A program made the translations under genes and the position numbers. Source: Bordetella genomosp. 5 (GTDB lineage Bacteria; Pseudomonadota; Gammaproteobacteria; Burkholderiales; Burkholderiaceae_B). Taken from it: a stretch of 64,000 nucleotides of DNA. Position 1 is the stretch's first letter. Each line of letters opens with the position of its first letter. The notes beneath the pieces were generated by a model that worked only from the letters and a program-made list of their open reading frames with translations, made no database searches and was not told the DNA's origin. Of this stretch, positions 16,770 to 25,201 are shown piece after piece. The DNA lies in assembly GCF_002261475.1 (NCBI RefSeq), contig NZ_NEVN01000002.1, forward strand, positions 248,001 to 312,000, written 5' to 3'.

Positions 16770-17585
16770 TTACTTTCCTCCGAACAGGCGTTTCAGCAGG
16801 CCGGGCTTTTCGTATTCGGTAAAGCGCAGCGAACGGTCTTCGCCCAGGTAGCGGGCGACCACGTCCTTGTAGGCCTCGGACACGTCGGTGTCTTTCAGGT
16901 GGATGGCGGGCAGGCCCTGGTTGGAGGCCTGCAGCACCGCTTCGGACTCGGGGATCACGCCGATCAGCTTGATCCGCAGAATGTCTTCGATGTCGCTGAG
17001 CGACAGCATCTCGCCGTCGTTCACGCGCTTGGGGTTGTAGCGCGTGAGCAGCAGATATTCTTTGACCGGATCATCACCCTGCACGGCCCGGCGCGACTTG
17101 GCGGCCAGGATGCCCAGGATGCGATCGGAGTCGCGCACGGACGAGACTTCGGGGTTGGTCACGACCAGCGCGTCGTCGGCGAAGTAGGCCGCCATCAGCG
17201 CGCCCGTTTCGATGCCGGCGGGCGAATCGCAGATGATGTAGTCGAAGCCCATGTCTTTCAGGTCGTTCATGACCTTCTCGACGCCTTCCTGCGTGAGCGC
17301 ATCCTTGTCGCGCGTTTGCGAGGCGGGCAGGACGAACAGATTCTCGAGCTGCTTGTCCTTGATGAGGGCCTGCTTGAGCGAGGCTTCGCCTTGAATCACG
17401 TTGACGAAGTCGTACACCACGCGACGCTCGCAACCCATGATCAGGTCGAGGTTGCGCAGGCCGACGTCGAAGTCGATGACCGCGGTCTTGTGGCCTCGCA
17501 TCGCCAGGCCAGAGGAAAAGCTGGCACTCGTGGTGGTCTTGCCCACGCCGCCTTTGCCGGAGGTCACCACAACAATACGTGTCAT
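16770..17585 (-). CDS. minD: Septum site-determining ATPase MinD
   Basis: 271-residue ParA/MinD ATPase. The deviant Walker A motif GKGGVGKTT begins near residue 10, Walker B is AVIDFDVGLRNLD, and the C-terminal amphipathic membrane helix is KPGLLKRLFGGK. Start at ATG 17585 because MTRIVVVTSGKGG is the conserved N-terminus; a longer open frame of 16 codons is not. It is separated from minC by 176 bases, unusually wide for this operon, which leaves room for an internal promoter. Confidence 0.97.
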   Translation of the reverse strand: MTRIVVVTSGKGGVGKTTTSASFSSGLAMRGHKTAVIDFDVGLRNLDLIMGCERRVVYDFVNVIQGEASLKQALIKDKQLENLFVLPASQTRDKDALTQEGVEKVMNDLKDMGFDYIICDSPAGIETGALMAAYFADDALVVTNPEVSSVRDSDRILGILAAKSRRAVQGDDPVKEYLLLTRYNPKRVNDGEMLSLSDIEDILRIKLIGVIPESEAVLQASNQGLPAIHLKDTDVSEAYKDVVARYLGEDRSLRFTEYEKPGLLKRLFGGK

Positions 17586-17761
17586 GACGATCAAACCCTT
17601 TATGTTCGAATAAATCGCGTTATCGTAAAGCAAAAAGCCCCTAATGGCTTCTTACATGTGTGTAGCAAAGGCCTGGAAAACCGGGGCCGGCAACGCGTTC
17701 GCCGATTCACGGCGCGACGCCGCGCGCACACCTGGCGAGCGCGATGCGCGGTACCTCGGAT

Positions 17762-18691
17762 TCAACCTTTCAGTGCCTCGATATGCAGCGTGTCGCCGGC
17801 CAGGCGCACCAGCGCCGGCTGATTGTGCAGGGCGCGATCGAGCTTGTCTTCGACCACGCGATACACGCCCGCCACGGCCAGCAACTCCGCATCGAGCTGC
17901 GTCGTGAAGATGCGTGCCGAGGTGTCGCCACGCGCGCCAGCCATGGCCTTGCCGCGCAGCGGACCATAAACGTGCACGTTGCCATCGGCGATCACTTCGG
18001 CGCCCTGACTCACCATGCCGATCACGACCACGTCGGTGCCGCGCGCGTAGACGCGCTGGCCGGAACGCAGCGGCCGCGTGATGACCAGGGCCGAGCTGCT
18101 TTGCGGGCCGGCCGAGGTAAGACGGCCGGACTCGGCGGTGGCGCCTGCCGCGCGCGCGGGCGGCGCGGCATCGGAAGACGCGGCCGGGGCGGCCTCGTCG
18201 GCATCGACCGCTGCGTCGGCGGGCGCGTCGACCGGATCCACGCCGTTCGCGCCGGTGCCCACATCGGGCTGCGCGGTCGGGCCGTCGGGCGCGACGTCGA
18301 GCGCGGCAGCCGGCACCGACGGCACCGGCGTGGCGACGTCGTTGGGCGGCGCGGTGTCGATCGCGGGCGGAACGCGCGGCCCCGGCGTGGAGAGCTCCAC
18401 GGGTGTCAGGCCGATGGCACGCGCGGCGGCGAGGTTGGCCTCGGTGGCCACCACGCCGATCGCCGGCAGGTTGTGGTCACGCAGCGCCTGCACCAGTTCG
18501 GGCCAATCGATGGGCGCGTCGACGCGGCTGGCGTCGATCACCACGGGTTCGTTCTCGAAGAAGCTGCCGGCGTCGGCCATCCGTTTGTCGAGCGCCGCGC
18601 GCAGCGCAGCGAGGTCGGCGTTGTGAAGCACCACGCGGATGGCGTAGAGCGTGGCGCTTTTGAAATCCAGTGCTAGGGGTTCGCTGTTCAT
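17762..18691 (-). CDS. minC: Septum inhibitor MinC with an extended linker
   Basis: 309-residue MinC, longer than the usual 230. The N-terminal FtsZ-antagonist domain covers about residues 1-110 ([27 protein letters not shown]). The C-terminal beta-helix domain, which binds MinD and dimerises, starts near 205 ([36 protein letters not shown]). Between them lies an Ala/Pro/Asp-rich low-complexity linker of roughly 85-90 residues. Start at ATG 18691; a 20-codon upstream extension is not family-like. First gene of minCDE. Confidence 0.94.
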   Translation of the reverse strand: MNSEPLALDFKSATLYAIRVVLHNADLAALRAALDKRMADAGSFFENEPVVIDASRVDAPIDWPELVQALRDHNLPAIGVVATEANLAAARAIGLTPVELSTPGPRVPPAIDTAPPNDVATPVPSVPAAALDVAPDGPTAQPDVGTGANGVDPVDAPADAAVDADEAAPAASSDAAPPARAAGATAESGRLTSAGPQSSSALVITRPLRSGQRVYARGTDVVVIGMVSQGAEVIADGNVHVYGPLRGKAMAGARGDTSARIFTTQLDAELLAVAGVYRVVEDKLDRALHNQPALVRLAGDTLHIEALKG

Positions 18692-18817
18692 GGGTCGAGT
18701 GTGAGACGGGGCGCGCGCCAGGACAGGGTGCGCACGGAGCCGGCTCTGCAATGTCGGGCATGATAACCCGCGGCGGGACGGCCCGAAACGTAGAAAGGAC
18801 GCGGCGCCGCCCTGCGT

Positions 18818-19567
18818 TCAGGGCAAGGGTTCGGGCGCGGGCGGCGTGCCACCGAGCGCCTTCGTGAGCGCCCGCGCGGCGGCCAGCACATCGTCGGCCT
18901 GCGCGCGGATCAGGCGCGGCGTGGGCATGGTGAGGGTGACCGCGCCGGCGAGCGTGCCATCGGCGCCGAACACCGGCGCGGAGATGCCCGAGAGCTCGGG
19001 CATGCGGTCGCCTTCGAGCACGATCACCTGCTCGGCGCGGATCCGCCGTGCGACCTCGTCGTCCGCGCGCGCGTCGGGGCTGGCGTAGGCGCTCAGAACC
19101 CGGCCCCCGGCGCCCCGGGTGAGCGGCAACAGGTCGCCGGCGCGAATGTGGTCGCGCACGGGGTGCGGCGAATCCACGCGATACAGACAGAGCCGGTGTC
19201 CGCCCTGCGCCACGTGATAGGCCGCGCTCTCGCCGGTGCGGGCGACCAGCGCCCGCAGCGCGGGCACCACCACATCCTGCAAGGCGAAAGACGCCGCGTA
19301 CACGCCGTGCAGCCGGGCGACTTCGGCACCGAGCGCGTAGTGCCCGGCGGGCGTGCGTCGCACCCAGCCCGCGTGCTCGAGCGAGGCGAGCAACCGCAGC
19401 ACTGTGCTCTTGTACAGCTGCGTGCGCGCGGCGAGCTCGGTGAGGGCGAGCTCGCCGTCGCCGGCCCGAAAGGCACCGAGTACCGACAACGCGCGATCCA
19501 CGGCGGCGGCGCCGCCCGGTGCGGCATGTTGATCGGCGAGCGAGGGTTGGATGGCTTTACGAGGCAT
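18818..19567 (-). CDS. IclR family transcriptional regulator
   Basis: 249-residue IclR-type regulator. Winged-helix DNA-binding domain at about residues 20-80 (LTELAARTQLYKSTVLRLLASLEHAGWV), then the ligand-binding domain (RVDSPHPVRDHIRAGDLLPLTRGAGGRVL). It is divergent from the HMG-CoA-lyase-like operon, and a symmetric operator-like sequence lies in between (19658-19674). It therefore probably regulates that operon in response to an acyl-CoA or carboxylic-acid metabolite; the ligand is unknown. Same orientation as minC, 126 bases upstream of it. Confidence 0.88.
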   Translation of the reverse strand: MPRKAIQPSLADQHAAPGGAAAVDRALSVLGAFRAGDGELALTELAARTQLYKSTVLRLLASLEHAGWVRRTPAGHYALGAEVARLHGVYAASFALQDVVVPALRALVARTGESAAYHVAQGGHRLCLYRVDSPHPVRDHIRAGDLLPLTRGAGGRVLSAYASPDARADDEVARRIRAEQVIVLEGDRMPELSGISAPVFGADGTLAGAVTLTMPTPRLIRAQADDVLAAARALTKALGGTPPAPEPLP

Positions 19568-19621
19568 GAGATCAGGCGTGCGGACGCCCCCTTGCAGGGC
19601 GCCCCTTGCAGGCGCCCCCGA

Positions 19622-19684
19622 TTGACATCGGGGGCCGGGTCGGCGAATAATAAATTAATAGAACGTCGTTCTATCTTATAGAAC
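19622..19684 (+). promoter_or_regulatory. Promoter and IclR-type operator of the CoA-lyase operon
   Basis: TTGACA at 19622-19627 and AATAAT at 19646-19651, spacer 18, form a good sigma-70 promoter. The palindrome ATAGAACGTCGTTCTAT (19658-19674) covers the expected start of transcription, and a third ATAGAAC half-site begins at 19678, exactly 20 bases after the first. TTGACA lies in the loop of a hairpin, CCCCCGAT/ATCGGGGG (19615-19634). AAGGAG at 19688-19693 precedes the ATG at 19701. Binding by the divergent IclR protein is inference. Confidence 0.7.
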
Positions 19685-19700
19685 AACAAGGAGACCGTCA

Positions 19701-20627
19701 ATGCCTTCCGTCCTGGTGAGCGAAGTCGGGCCGCGCGATGGCCTGCAAAGCATCGCCGCCGTCATGCCCACGCATGCCAAGCGCCGCTGGATCGCAGCGC
19801 TGGCGCGCGCCGGCCTGCGCGAAATCGAAGTGGCCTCGTTCGTGCCGCCCCGGCTGATGCCGCAGATGGCCGACGCCGCCGAGGTGGTGCAAGACGCGCT
19901 GGCTTTGCCCGATCTGCACGTGGCGGTGCTCGCCCCGAATCTGCAGGGCGCGCGTGCGGCGTTGCAGGCGGGCGCGCACAAGATCACGCTGCCCGTGTCG
20001 GTGAGCGAGGCGCACTCGCTGGCCAACGTGCGCAAGACCCACGCGCAGATGATCGAGACGGTGCGCGAGGTGGTCGCGCTGCGCGACGAGGACTGGCCCG
20101 AGGCGCGCATCGAAGCCGGGCTGTCCACGGCCTTCGGCTGCACCCTGGCGGGCGCGGTCAGCGATGCGCAGACGCTGGCCCTGGCGCAGACCATGGCCGA
20201 CTGCGGCGTGGACGAGGTCGGGTTGTCGGATACCACCGGCTACGCCAATCCGGCGCAGGTTCGGCGCCTGTTCAGCGCGTTGCAGCGCGAGCTCGGCGAG
20301 CGCGCGGGCGGGGCGCATTTTCACAACACGCGCGGGCAGGGGCTCGCCAATGTGGTGGCGGCGCTCGAGGCCGGCGTGCGCACGTTCGATGCGAGCCAGG
20401 GCGGATTGGGCGGCTGCCCGCATGCGCCCGGCGCGACCGGCAACATCGTGACCGAAGACCTGGTGTTTCTGCTCGAGGCGATGGGTCTGGATACCGGCAT
20501 CGACGTCGCCGCGCTGCTCGAGGCGCGCGCGATCCTGCGGGCCGCCTTGCCGGACGAGCCGCTCTACGGTCACCTGCCCGATGCCGGGCTGCCCAAGGAT
20601 TTTGTCTACGCACGGGAGGCCGCATGA
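19701..20627 (+). CDS. Hydroxymethylglutaryl-CoA lyase family enzyme
   Basis: 308-residue TIM-barrel lyase of the HMG-CoA lyase/homocitrate-synthase superfamily. VGPRDGLQ at residues 9-16 carries the catalytic Arg-Asp, HFHNTRGQGLAN supplies the metal-binding His pair, and GGCPHAPGATGNIVTEDL is the flexible loop with the catalytic Cys. HMG-CoA lyase cleaves HMG-CoA to acetoacetate and acetyl-CoA; because it is linked to a CoA transferase rather than leucine-degradation genes, the natural substrate may be another 3-hydroxy-3-methyl acyl-CoA. Its stop overlaps the next start by ATGA. Confidence 0.9.
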   Translation: MPSVLVSEVGPRDGLQSIAAVMPTHAKRRWIAALARAGLREIEVASFVPPRLMPQMADAAEVVQDALALPDLHVAVLAPNLQGARAALQAGAHKITLPVSVSEAHSLANVRKTHAQMIETVREVVALRDEDWPEARIEAGLSTAFGCTLAGAVSDAQTLALAQTMADCGVDEVGLSDTTGYANPAQVRRLFSALQRELGERAGGAHFHNTRGQGLANVVAALEAGVRTFDASQGGLGGCPHAPGATGNIVTEDLVFLLEAMGLDTGIDVAALLEARAILRAALPDEPLYGHLPDAGLPKDFVYAREAA

Positions 20628-21874
20628 GTCGCGCCGACCAAGCCCATACGGCGCAGGCAGACACCGCCGCGCAAGACGCGCCCCCGTTGCCGCTGGCCGG
20701 CATCCGCGTCATCGAATTCACGCACATGGTGATGGGCCCGACCTGCGGCATGGTGCTGGCGGACCTGGGCGCCGAAGTCATCAAGATCGAGCCGGTGCAG
20801 GGCGACAACACGCGCCGGCTGAAGGGCTCGGGCGCCGGATTCTTCGCGATGTTCAACCGCAACAAGAAGAGCATTCCGGTAGACCTGCACGATCCGCGCG
20901 GACGCGAACTGGTGCTGCGGCTGATCGCCACGGCCGACATCGTGAGCGAGAACTTCAAGCCGGGCGCGATGGCGCGCCTGGGACTGGATTACGAGAGCCT
21001 GCAAACGCTCAATCCCGGACTGATCTACGTGTCGCATAAGGGCTTTCTGCCGGGCCCCTACGAGCATCGCACCGCGCTCGACGAGGTGGTGCAGATGATG
21101 GGCGGGCTGGCCTACATGACCGGTCCGGAAGGCCGGCCGCTGCGCGCGGGCGCGGCGGTCAACGACATCATGGGTGGCATGTTCGGCGCGCTGGGCGCGA
21201 TGGCCGCGCTCATCGAACGGCGCAGCACCGGCCGGGGCCAGCAGGTGCAGAGTGCGCTGTTCGAGAACAACGTATTTCTCGTGGGCCATCACATGATGCA
21301 GTACGCCGTGACGGGCCAGGCCGCCGCCCCCATGCCCAGCCGCATCTCGGCCTGGGCGGTGTACGACGTGTTCACGGTGGCCGAGGGTGGGCAGATCTTC
21401 CTGGCGGTGGTGTCGGACACGCAGTGGCGGATCTTCTGCGAGGCCTTCGGTTTCGTGGATCTGGCGGACGACACCCGTTTGGCCACCAACAATGCCCGCG
21501 TCGACGCGCGGCCCTGGCTCATGCCGATCCTGCGCGAAAGGCTGGCCGGCATGAGCGCCGCGTCGCTCGCGCAGCGCTTCGAGCAGCACGGGCTGCCGTA
21601 TGCGCCGATCGCGCGTCCGCAGGACCTCTTCGACGATCCGCACCTGGCCGGCACCGGTGGCCTGGCCGAGATCGCGATTCCCGACGGCGCGCGCGCCGGA
21701 GAGGCCACGCGTGTGCCGCTGCTGCCCATCACACTGGGTGGACGCCGGCCGGGCGTGCGTGCCGGGCCGCCCGCGCTGGGTGCCTGCGGGGCGGCGGTGC
21801 TCGACGAGGCTGGCATCGATGCCGAGGCGCGCGCCGCGTTGATCGAGGCGGGCGTCCTGGGGCCGGTGACCTGA
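20624..21874 (+). CDS. CaiB/BaiF (class III) CoA transferase
   Basis: 416-residue family III CoA transferase. GIRVIEFTHMVMGPTCGMVLADLGAEVIKIE-type N-terminus, the catalytic Asp in TALDEVVQMMGG near residue 153, and the NNARVDARPWL and PYAPIARPQDLFDDPHL segments are all present. It overlaps the lyase gene by four bases, so the two very likely act in sequence: activation of an organic acid by CoA transfer, then C-C cleavage. The acid is unknown; itaconate/citramalate-like or methyl-branched acids are possible. Confidence 0.92.
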   Translation: MSRADQAHTAQADTAAQDAPPLPLAGIRVIEFTHMVMGPTCGMVLADLGAEVIKIEPVQGDNTRRLKGSGAGFFAMFNRNKKSIPVDLHDPRGRELVLRLIATADIVSENFKPGAMARLGLDYESLQTLNPGLIYVSHKGFLPGPYEHRTALDEVVQMMGGLAYMTGPEGRPLRAGAAVNDIMGGMFGALGAMAALIERRSTGRGQQVQSALFENNVFLVGHHMMQYAVTGQAAAPMPSRISAWAVYDVFTVAEGGQIFLAVVSDTQWRIFCEAFGFVDLADDTRLATNNARVDARPWLMPILRERLAGMSAASLAQRFEQHGLPYAPIARPQDLFDDPHLAGTGGLAEIAIPDGARAGEATRVPLLPITLGGRRPGVRAGPPALGACGAAVLDEAGIDAEARAALIEAGVLGPVT

Positions 21875-22024
21875 CCCGGGCCGCGCCGGGCGTCGGATCG
21901 ACGCCCGGCGCGGCCCCTGTTTCAAGGAGCGGCCTCATCGGCCGGTGGTAGCGGATGTCGAAGGCGCGTGCGGACGGTGGCGTTCCGGCGGTCGGCGGCA
22001 ACATAACAACACGGAGACAACACC

Positions 22025-23104
22025 ATGACATGCATCATCTCGGGCACCGGGCCGCAGAACGCCGGGCGGCGTACTGCTGGGCGGCATGCCGCTGGGCGGC
22101 AGTCCGCTCGCCTGCTCACGCGGTTTGCGCAGCGACTGATGGCCTGCGCCGCGCTTGCCGCCGCGCTTGCCGCCGCGCTCGCCGCGCCGGCTCAGGCCGC
22201 CTGGCCGGAGCGCCCCATCAACCTCATCGTGCCGATGCCGCCGGGCGGCGGGACCGACACCATCAGCCGCCTCGTCGCCGAGCGCGTGGGCGCGAGCGGC
22301 GCGGGCTGGTCGATGGTCGTGCAGAACAAACCGGGCGCCACCGGCAACATCGGCATGGAGTTCGTGGCGCGATCCGCGCCCGACGGCTACACCGTCGGCA
22401 TGGGGCAGGCGGCCAATCTGGCGATCAACCCGGCCATCTATCCCCGCATGCCGTTCGACCCGGCGCGCGACTTCACCCTCATCGGTCTGGTGGCCGCGCA
22501 GCCGGTGGTGCTGGTGGTGCGGGCGGATTCGCCGTACCGCAGCCTGAAGGACCTGCTCGACGACGCGCGCAAGCGCGGGCCGGGCGCGCTCAAGCTCGCC
22601 TCGGCCGGTAACGGCACGATCGGCCACATGGCCGGCATGATGCTGGCCCGGCGCGCCGAGGTCGAGTTTCTGCACGTGCCCTACAAGGGGGCAGGGCCCG
22701 CGGTCACCGATCTGGTGGGCGGTCAGACCGATCTCTATTTCATTACGCCGCAGACCGCCTTCGCGCTGTTCAAGGCCGAGAAGCTGCGCGCGCTCGCCGT
22801 CACGTCGACCGCGCGGCTCGATGCGCTGCCCGACGTCCCGACCGTGGCGGAATCGGGTTTCGCCGGCTTCGAGGCCTCGGCCTGGACCGGCCTCGTCGGC
22901 CCGGCCGGCATGCCGGCCTCCGCCGTCAGTGCGATCAACGCGCAACTGCAGACCGCGCTGGCGCAGCCCGAGATGAAGCGGCGCCTGGCCGACGAGGGCA
23001 GCCAGCCGCTGGGCGGCACGCCGCAGGCGTTCCGCAGTTATCTCGAGAGCGAGACGACGAAGTGGGGCGAGGTGGTGAAGGCGGCCGGCATCCGCCTGGA
23101 CTAG
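22025..23104 (+). CDS. Bug family tripartite tricarboxylate transporter substrate-binding protein
   Basis: 359-residue periplasmic binding protein. GGAGA precedes the ATG; a long basic N-region is followed by an Ala-rich signal core (ALAAALAAALAAPAQA), with an internal ATG at 22139 as an alternative start. Mature protein begins AWPERPINLIVPMPPGGGTD, the Bug ligand-pocket signature, and includes PYKGAGPAVTDLVGGQ. No TctA/TctB membrane genes are near, which is usual for Bug proteins in this group. Co-orientation with the lyase and transferase suggests it binds the acid they degrade. Confidence 0.92.
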   Translation: MTCIISGTGPQNAGRRTAGRHAAGRQSARLLTRFAQRLMACAALAAALAAALAAPAQAAWPERPINLIVPMPPGGGTDTISRLVAERVGASGAGWSMVVQNKPGATGNIGMEFVARSAPDGYTVGMGQAANLAINPAIYPRMPFDPARDFTLIGLVAAQPVVLVVRADSPYRSLKDLLDDARKRGPGALKLASAGNGTIGHMAGMMLARRAEVEFLHVPYKGAGPAVTDLVGGQTDLYFITPQTAFALFKAEKLRALAVTSTARLDALPDVPTVAESGFAGFEASAWTGLVGPAGMPASAVSAINAQLQTALAQPEMKRRLADEGSQPLGGTPQAFRSYLESETTKWGEVVKAAGIRLD

Positions 23105-23106
23105 AC

Positions 23107-23272
23107 AAGCCCCCACGCCGCGCGTGCTTCGCCCGCTTGCTGCCCCCCGAGGGGGCGCGCCCACCTTGGGACGGCCCGGCGGTGGGCGTAAAGGGGCGCG
23201 CCCACCTTGAGACGGCTCGGCGGTGGGCGTAAAGGGGCGCGCCCACCTTGAGACGGCTCGGCGGTGGGCGTA
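23107..23272. repeat. Second array of the hairpin repeat, three units with GC-rich arms
   Basis: Begins with the same lead-in as the 16-kb array (GCCCCCACGCCGCGC, GCTTGCTG, CCCCCCGAGGGGGC). Three hairpins follow with arms CGCCCACC and GGTGGGCG. The loop is TTGGGACGGCCCGGC in the first unit and TTGAGACGGCTCGGC in the other two, so the inner pair GGG/CCC changes to GAG/CTC and stays complementary. It lies between the convergent Bug and glnS genes and carries no gene. Confidence 0.9.
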
Positions 23273-23302
23273 AAAAAACGCGGACCGAGGTCCGCGTTTT
23301 TT
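23273..23302. terminator. Bidirectional terminator between Bug gene and glnS
   Basis: Hairpin CGCGGACC-GA-GGTCCGCG flanked by six A on the left and six T on the right, immediately after the repeat array and 20 bases before the glnS stop on the other strand. Confidence 0.93.
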
Positions 23303-23321
23303 CATCCCGGTCAGGCGGCGC

Positions 23322-25085
23322 TCAGCCCGCGGCCCAGGAGTCTTTCAGCGTGACGATGCGGTTCAGGACCGGGGCGCCGGGGCGCGAGTCCTTGGCGTCG
23401 ACGGTGAAGTAACCCAGCCGCTCGAATTGCCAGGTCGCGCCGGGTTCGGTCGCGATGTTGGGTTCGAGCCAGGCCTGGACGGTCTGCTTGGAGTTGGGGT
23501 TCAGGGCGGCCAGGAAGTCCTTGTCGCCGGCATCGGGATGCGGATCGGCGAACAGGCGGTCGTAGAGCTGGACCTGTGCCGGCACGGCGTGCGCCGCGCT
23601 GACCCAGGTGATGTTGCCCTTGACCTTGACGCTGTCGGCACCCGGCGTGCCGCTCTTTGTGTCGGGCAGATACTCGGCCTGCACCTCGACCACTTCGCCG
23701 GCGTCGTTCTTGGTGAAGCCGGTGCAGCGGACCACGTAGCCGTACTTCAGGCGCACGGTGTTGCCGGGGAACAGGCGGAAGTACTTCTTGGGCGGCTCCT
23801 CGCGGAAGTCGTCGCGTTCGATCCAGAGCTCGCGCGAGAACGGGAACTCGCGCACGCCCGCTTCCGGATCGTGCGGGTTGCGCGGCGCCGTGCACGATTC
23901 CGTCTGCCCCTCGGGGTAATTGGTGATGACGAGCTTGATCGGATCGAGCACTGCCACCGAGCGCGGCGTGCCGGGATCGAGGTCGTCGCGCACGGCCTGC
24001 TCGAGCAGGCTGTAGTCGATGCGCGAGTCCGACTTCGACACCGCGGTGCGGTCGCAGAACAGGCGGATCGACGAGGCCGTGTAGCCGCGGCGGCGCAGGC
24101 CGAACAGCGTGGGCATGCGCGGATCGTCCCAGCCATCGACGTGGCCGTCGCGCACCAGCTGCAGCAGCTTGCGCTTGCTGGTGACGATGTAGGTCAGGTT
24201 CAGGCGCGCGAATTCGTATTGGCGCGGCAGCGGCTGGGCCAGCTTGCCCAGCTCGGCCAGGCGCGCCAGGATCCAGTCGTAGAACGGACGCTGGTCTTCG
24301 AACTCCAGCGTGCAGATGCTGTGGGTGATGCCTTCGAGCGCATCCTCGACCGGGTGGGCCCAGCTATACATCGGGTAGATGCACCACTGATTGCCGGTGC
24401 GATGGTGTGTGGCGTGGCGCACGCGATACATGACCGGATCGCGCAGATTGATGTTGGGCGAGCCCATGTCGATCTTGGCGCGCAGCACCAGGCTGCCGTC
24501 GGGATGCTTGCCGTCGCGCATCTCGCGCAGCAGGGCGATCGATTCGGCCGGCGCGCGGTCACGCCAGGGCGAGTTGGTGCCCGGTTCGGTCAGGGTGCCG
24601 CGCTGGGCGCGGATCTCGTCGGCGCTCTGGGCATCGACGTAGGCGTGGCCGGCCTCGACCAGCGCTTCGGCAAACTCGTACATGTAGCCGAAGTAGTCGC
24701 TGGCGAAATACAGATTGTCGCGGCCATCGGCCTTCCAGTCGAAGCCGAGCCAGTGCACGGCCTCTTCGATGGCATCGACGTACTCCTGATCTTCCTTTTC
24801 GGGATTGGTGTCGTCGAAGCGCAGGTGGCAGACGCCGCCGTACTCCTTGGCCAGACCGAAGTTCACGCAGATGCTCTTGGCGTGACCGATGTGCAGGTAG
24901 CCATTGGGCTCGGGCGGGAAGCGGGTGCGGATACGGGCAGGGTCGGGTTCGCCCGCCGTCTGCACGCTGGCCGGGCCGGGCCGGCCGGCCCAGCGCTTGC
25001 CCTGGAAGCGGTTCGATTCCAGGTCTTCGTCGATGATGTTGCGCAGATAATTGCTGGCGGCAGGCGGCGTCGGGGCGTGGGTCAT
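23322..25085 (-). CDS. glnS: Glutaminyl-tRNA synthetase
   Basis: 587-residue class I aminoacyl-tRNA synthetase charging tRNA-Gln. The HIGH motif is in PNGYLHIGHAKS near residue 60, the KMSKS equivalent is VTSKRKL, and WDDPRMPTLFGLRRRGYT is GlnRS-specific. The C-terminal beta-barrel anticodon-binding domains follow from about residue 370. About 30 residues longer than E. coli GlnS, mainly at the N-terminus. Stands alone, divergent from the cyd-like pair with 116 bases between. Confidence 0.97.
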   Translation of the reverse strand: MTHAPTPPAASNYLRNIIDEDLESNRFQGKRWAGRPGPASVQTAGEPDPARIRTRFPPEPNGYLHIGHAKSICVNFGLAKEYGGVCHLRFDDTNPEKEDQEYVDAIEEAVHWLGFDWKADGRDNLYFASDYFGYMYEFAEALVEAGHAYVDAQSADEIRAQRGTLTEPGTNSPWRDRAPAESIALLREMRDGKHPDGSLVLRAKIDMGSPNINLRDPVMYRVRHATHHRTGNQWCIYPMYSWAHPVEDALEGITHSICTLEFEDQRPFYDWILARLAELGKLAQPLPRQYEFARLNLTYIVTSKRKLLQLVRDGHVDGWDDPRMPTLFGLRRRGYTASSIRLFCDRTAVSKSDSRIDYSLLEQAVRDDLDPGTPRSVAVLDPIKLVITNYPEGQTESCTAPRNPHDPEAGVREFPFSRELWIERDDFREEPPKKYFRLFPGNTVRLKYGYVVRCTGFTKNDAGEVVEVQAEYLPDTKSGTPGADSVKVKGNITWVSAAHAVPAQVQLYDRLFADPHPDAGDKDFLAALNPNSKQTVQAWLEPNIATEPGATWQFERLGYFTVDAKDSRPGAPVLNRIVTLKDSWAAG

Positions 25086-25201
25086 TCTGAAAGAATAGGA
25101 AAAAGCGGCGACAAAGCGTCAATTTTGCCACGTTCGGGCGGCGATGCCGTTGCAATCACGCCTCCCACGGGGGCGGAACAGGCTCTACACTACCGCCCAT
25201 C

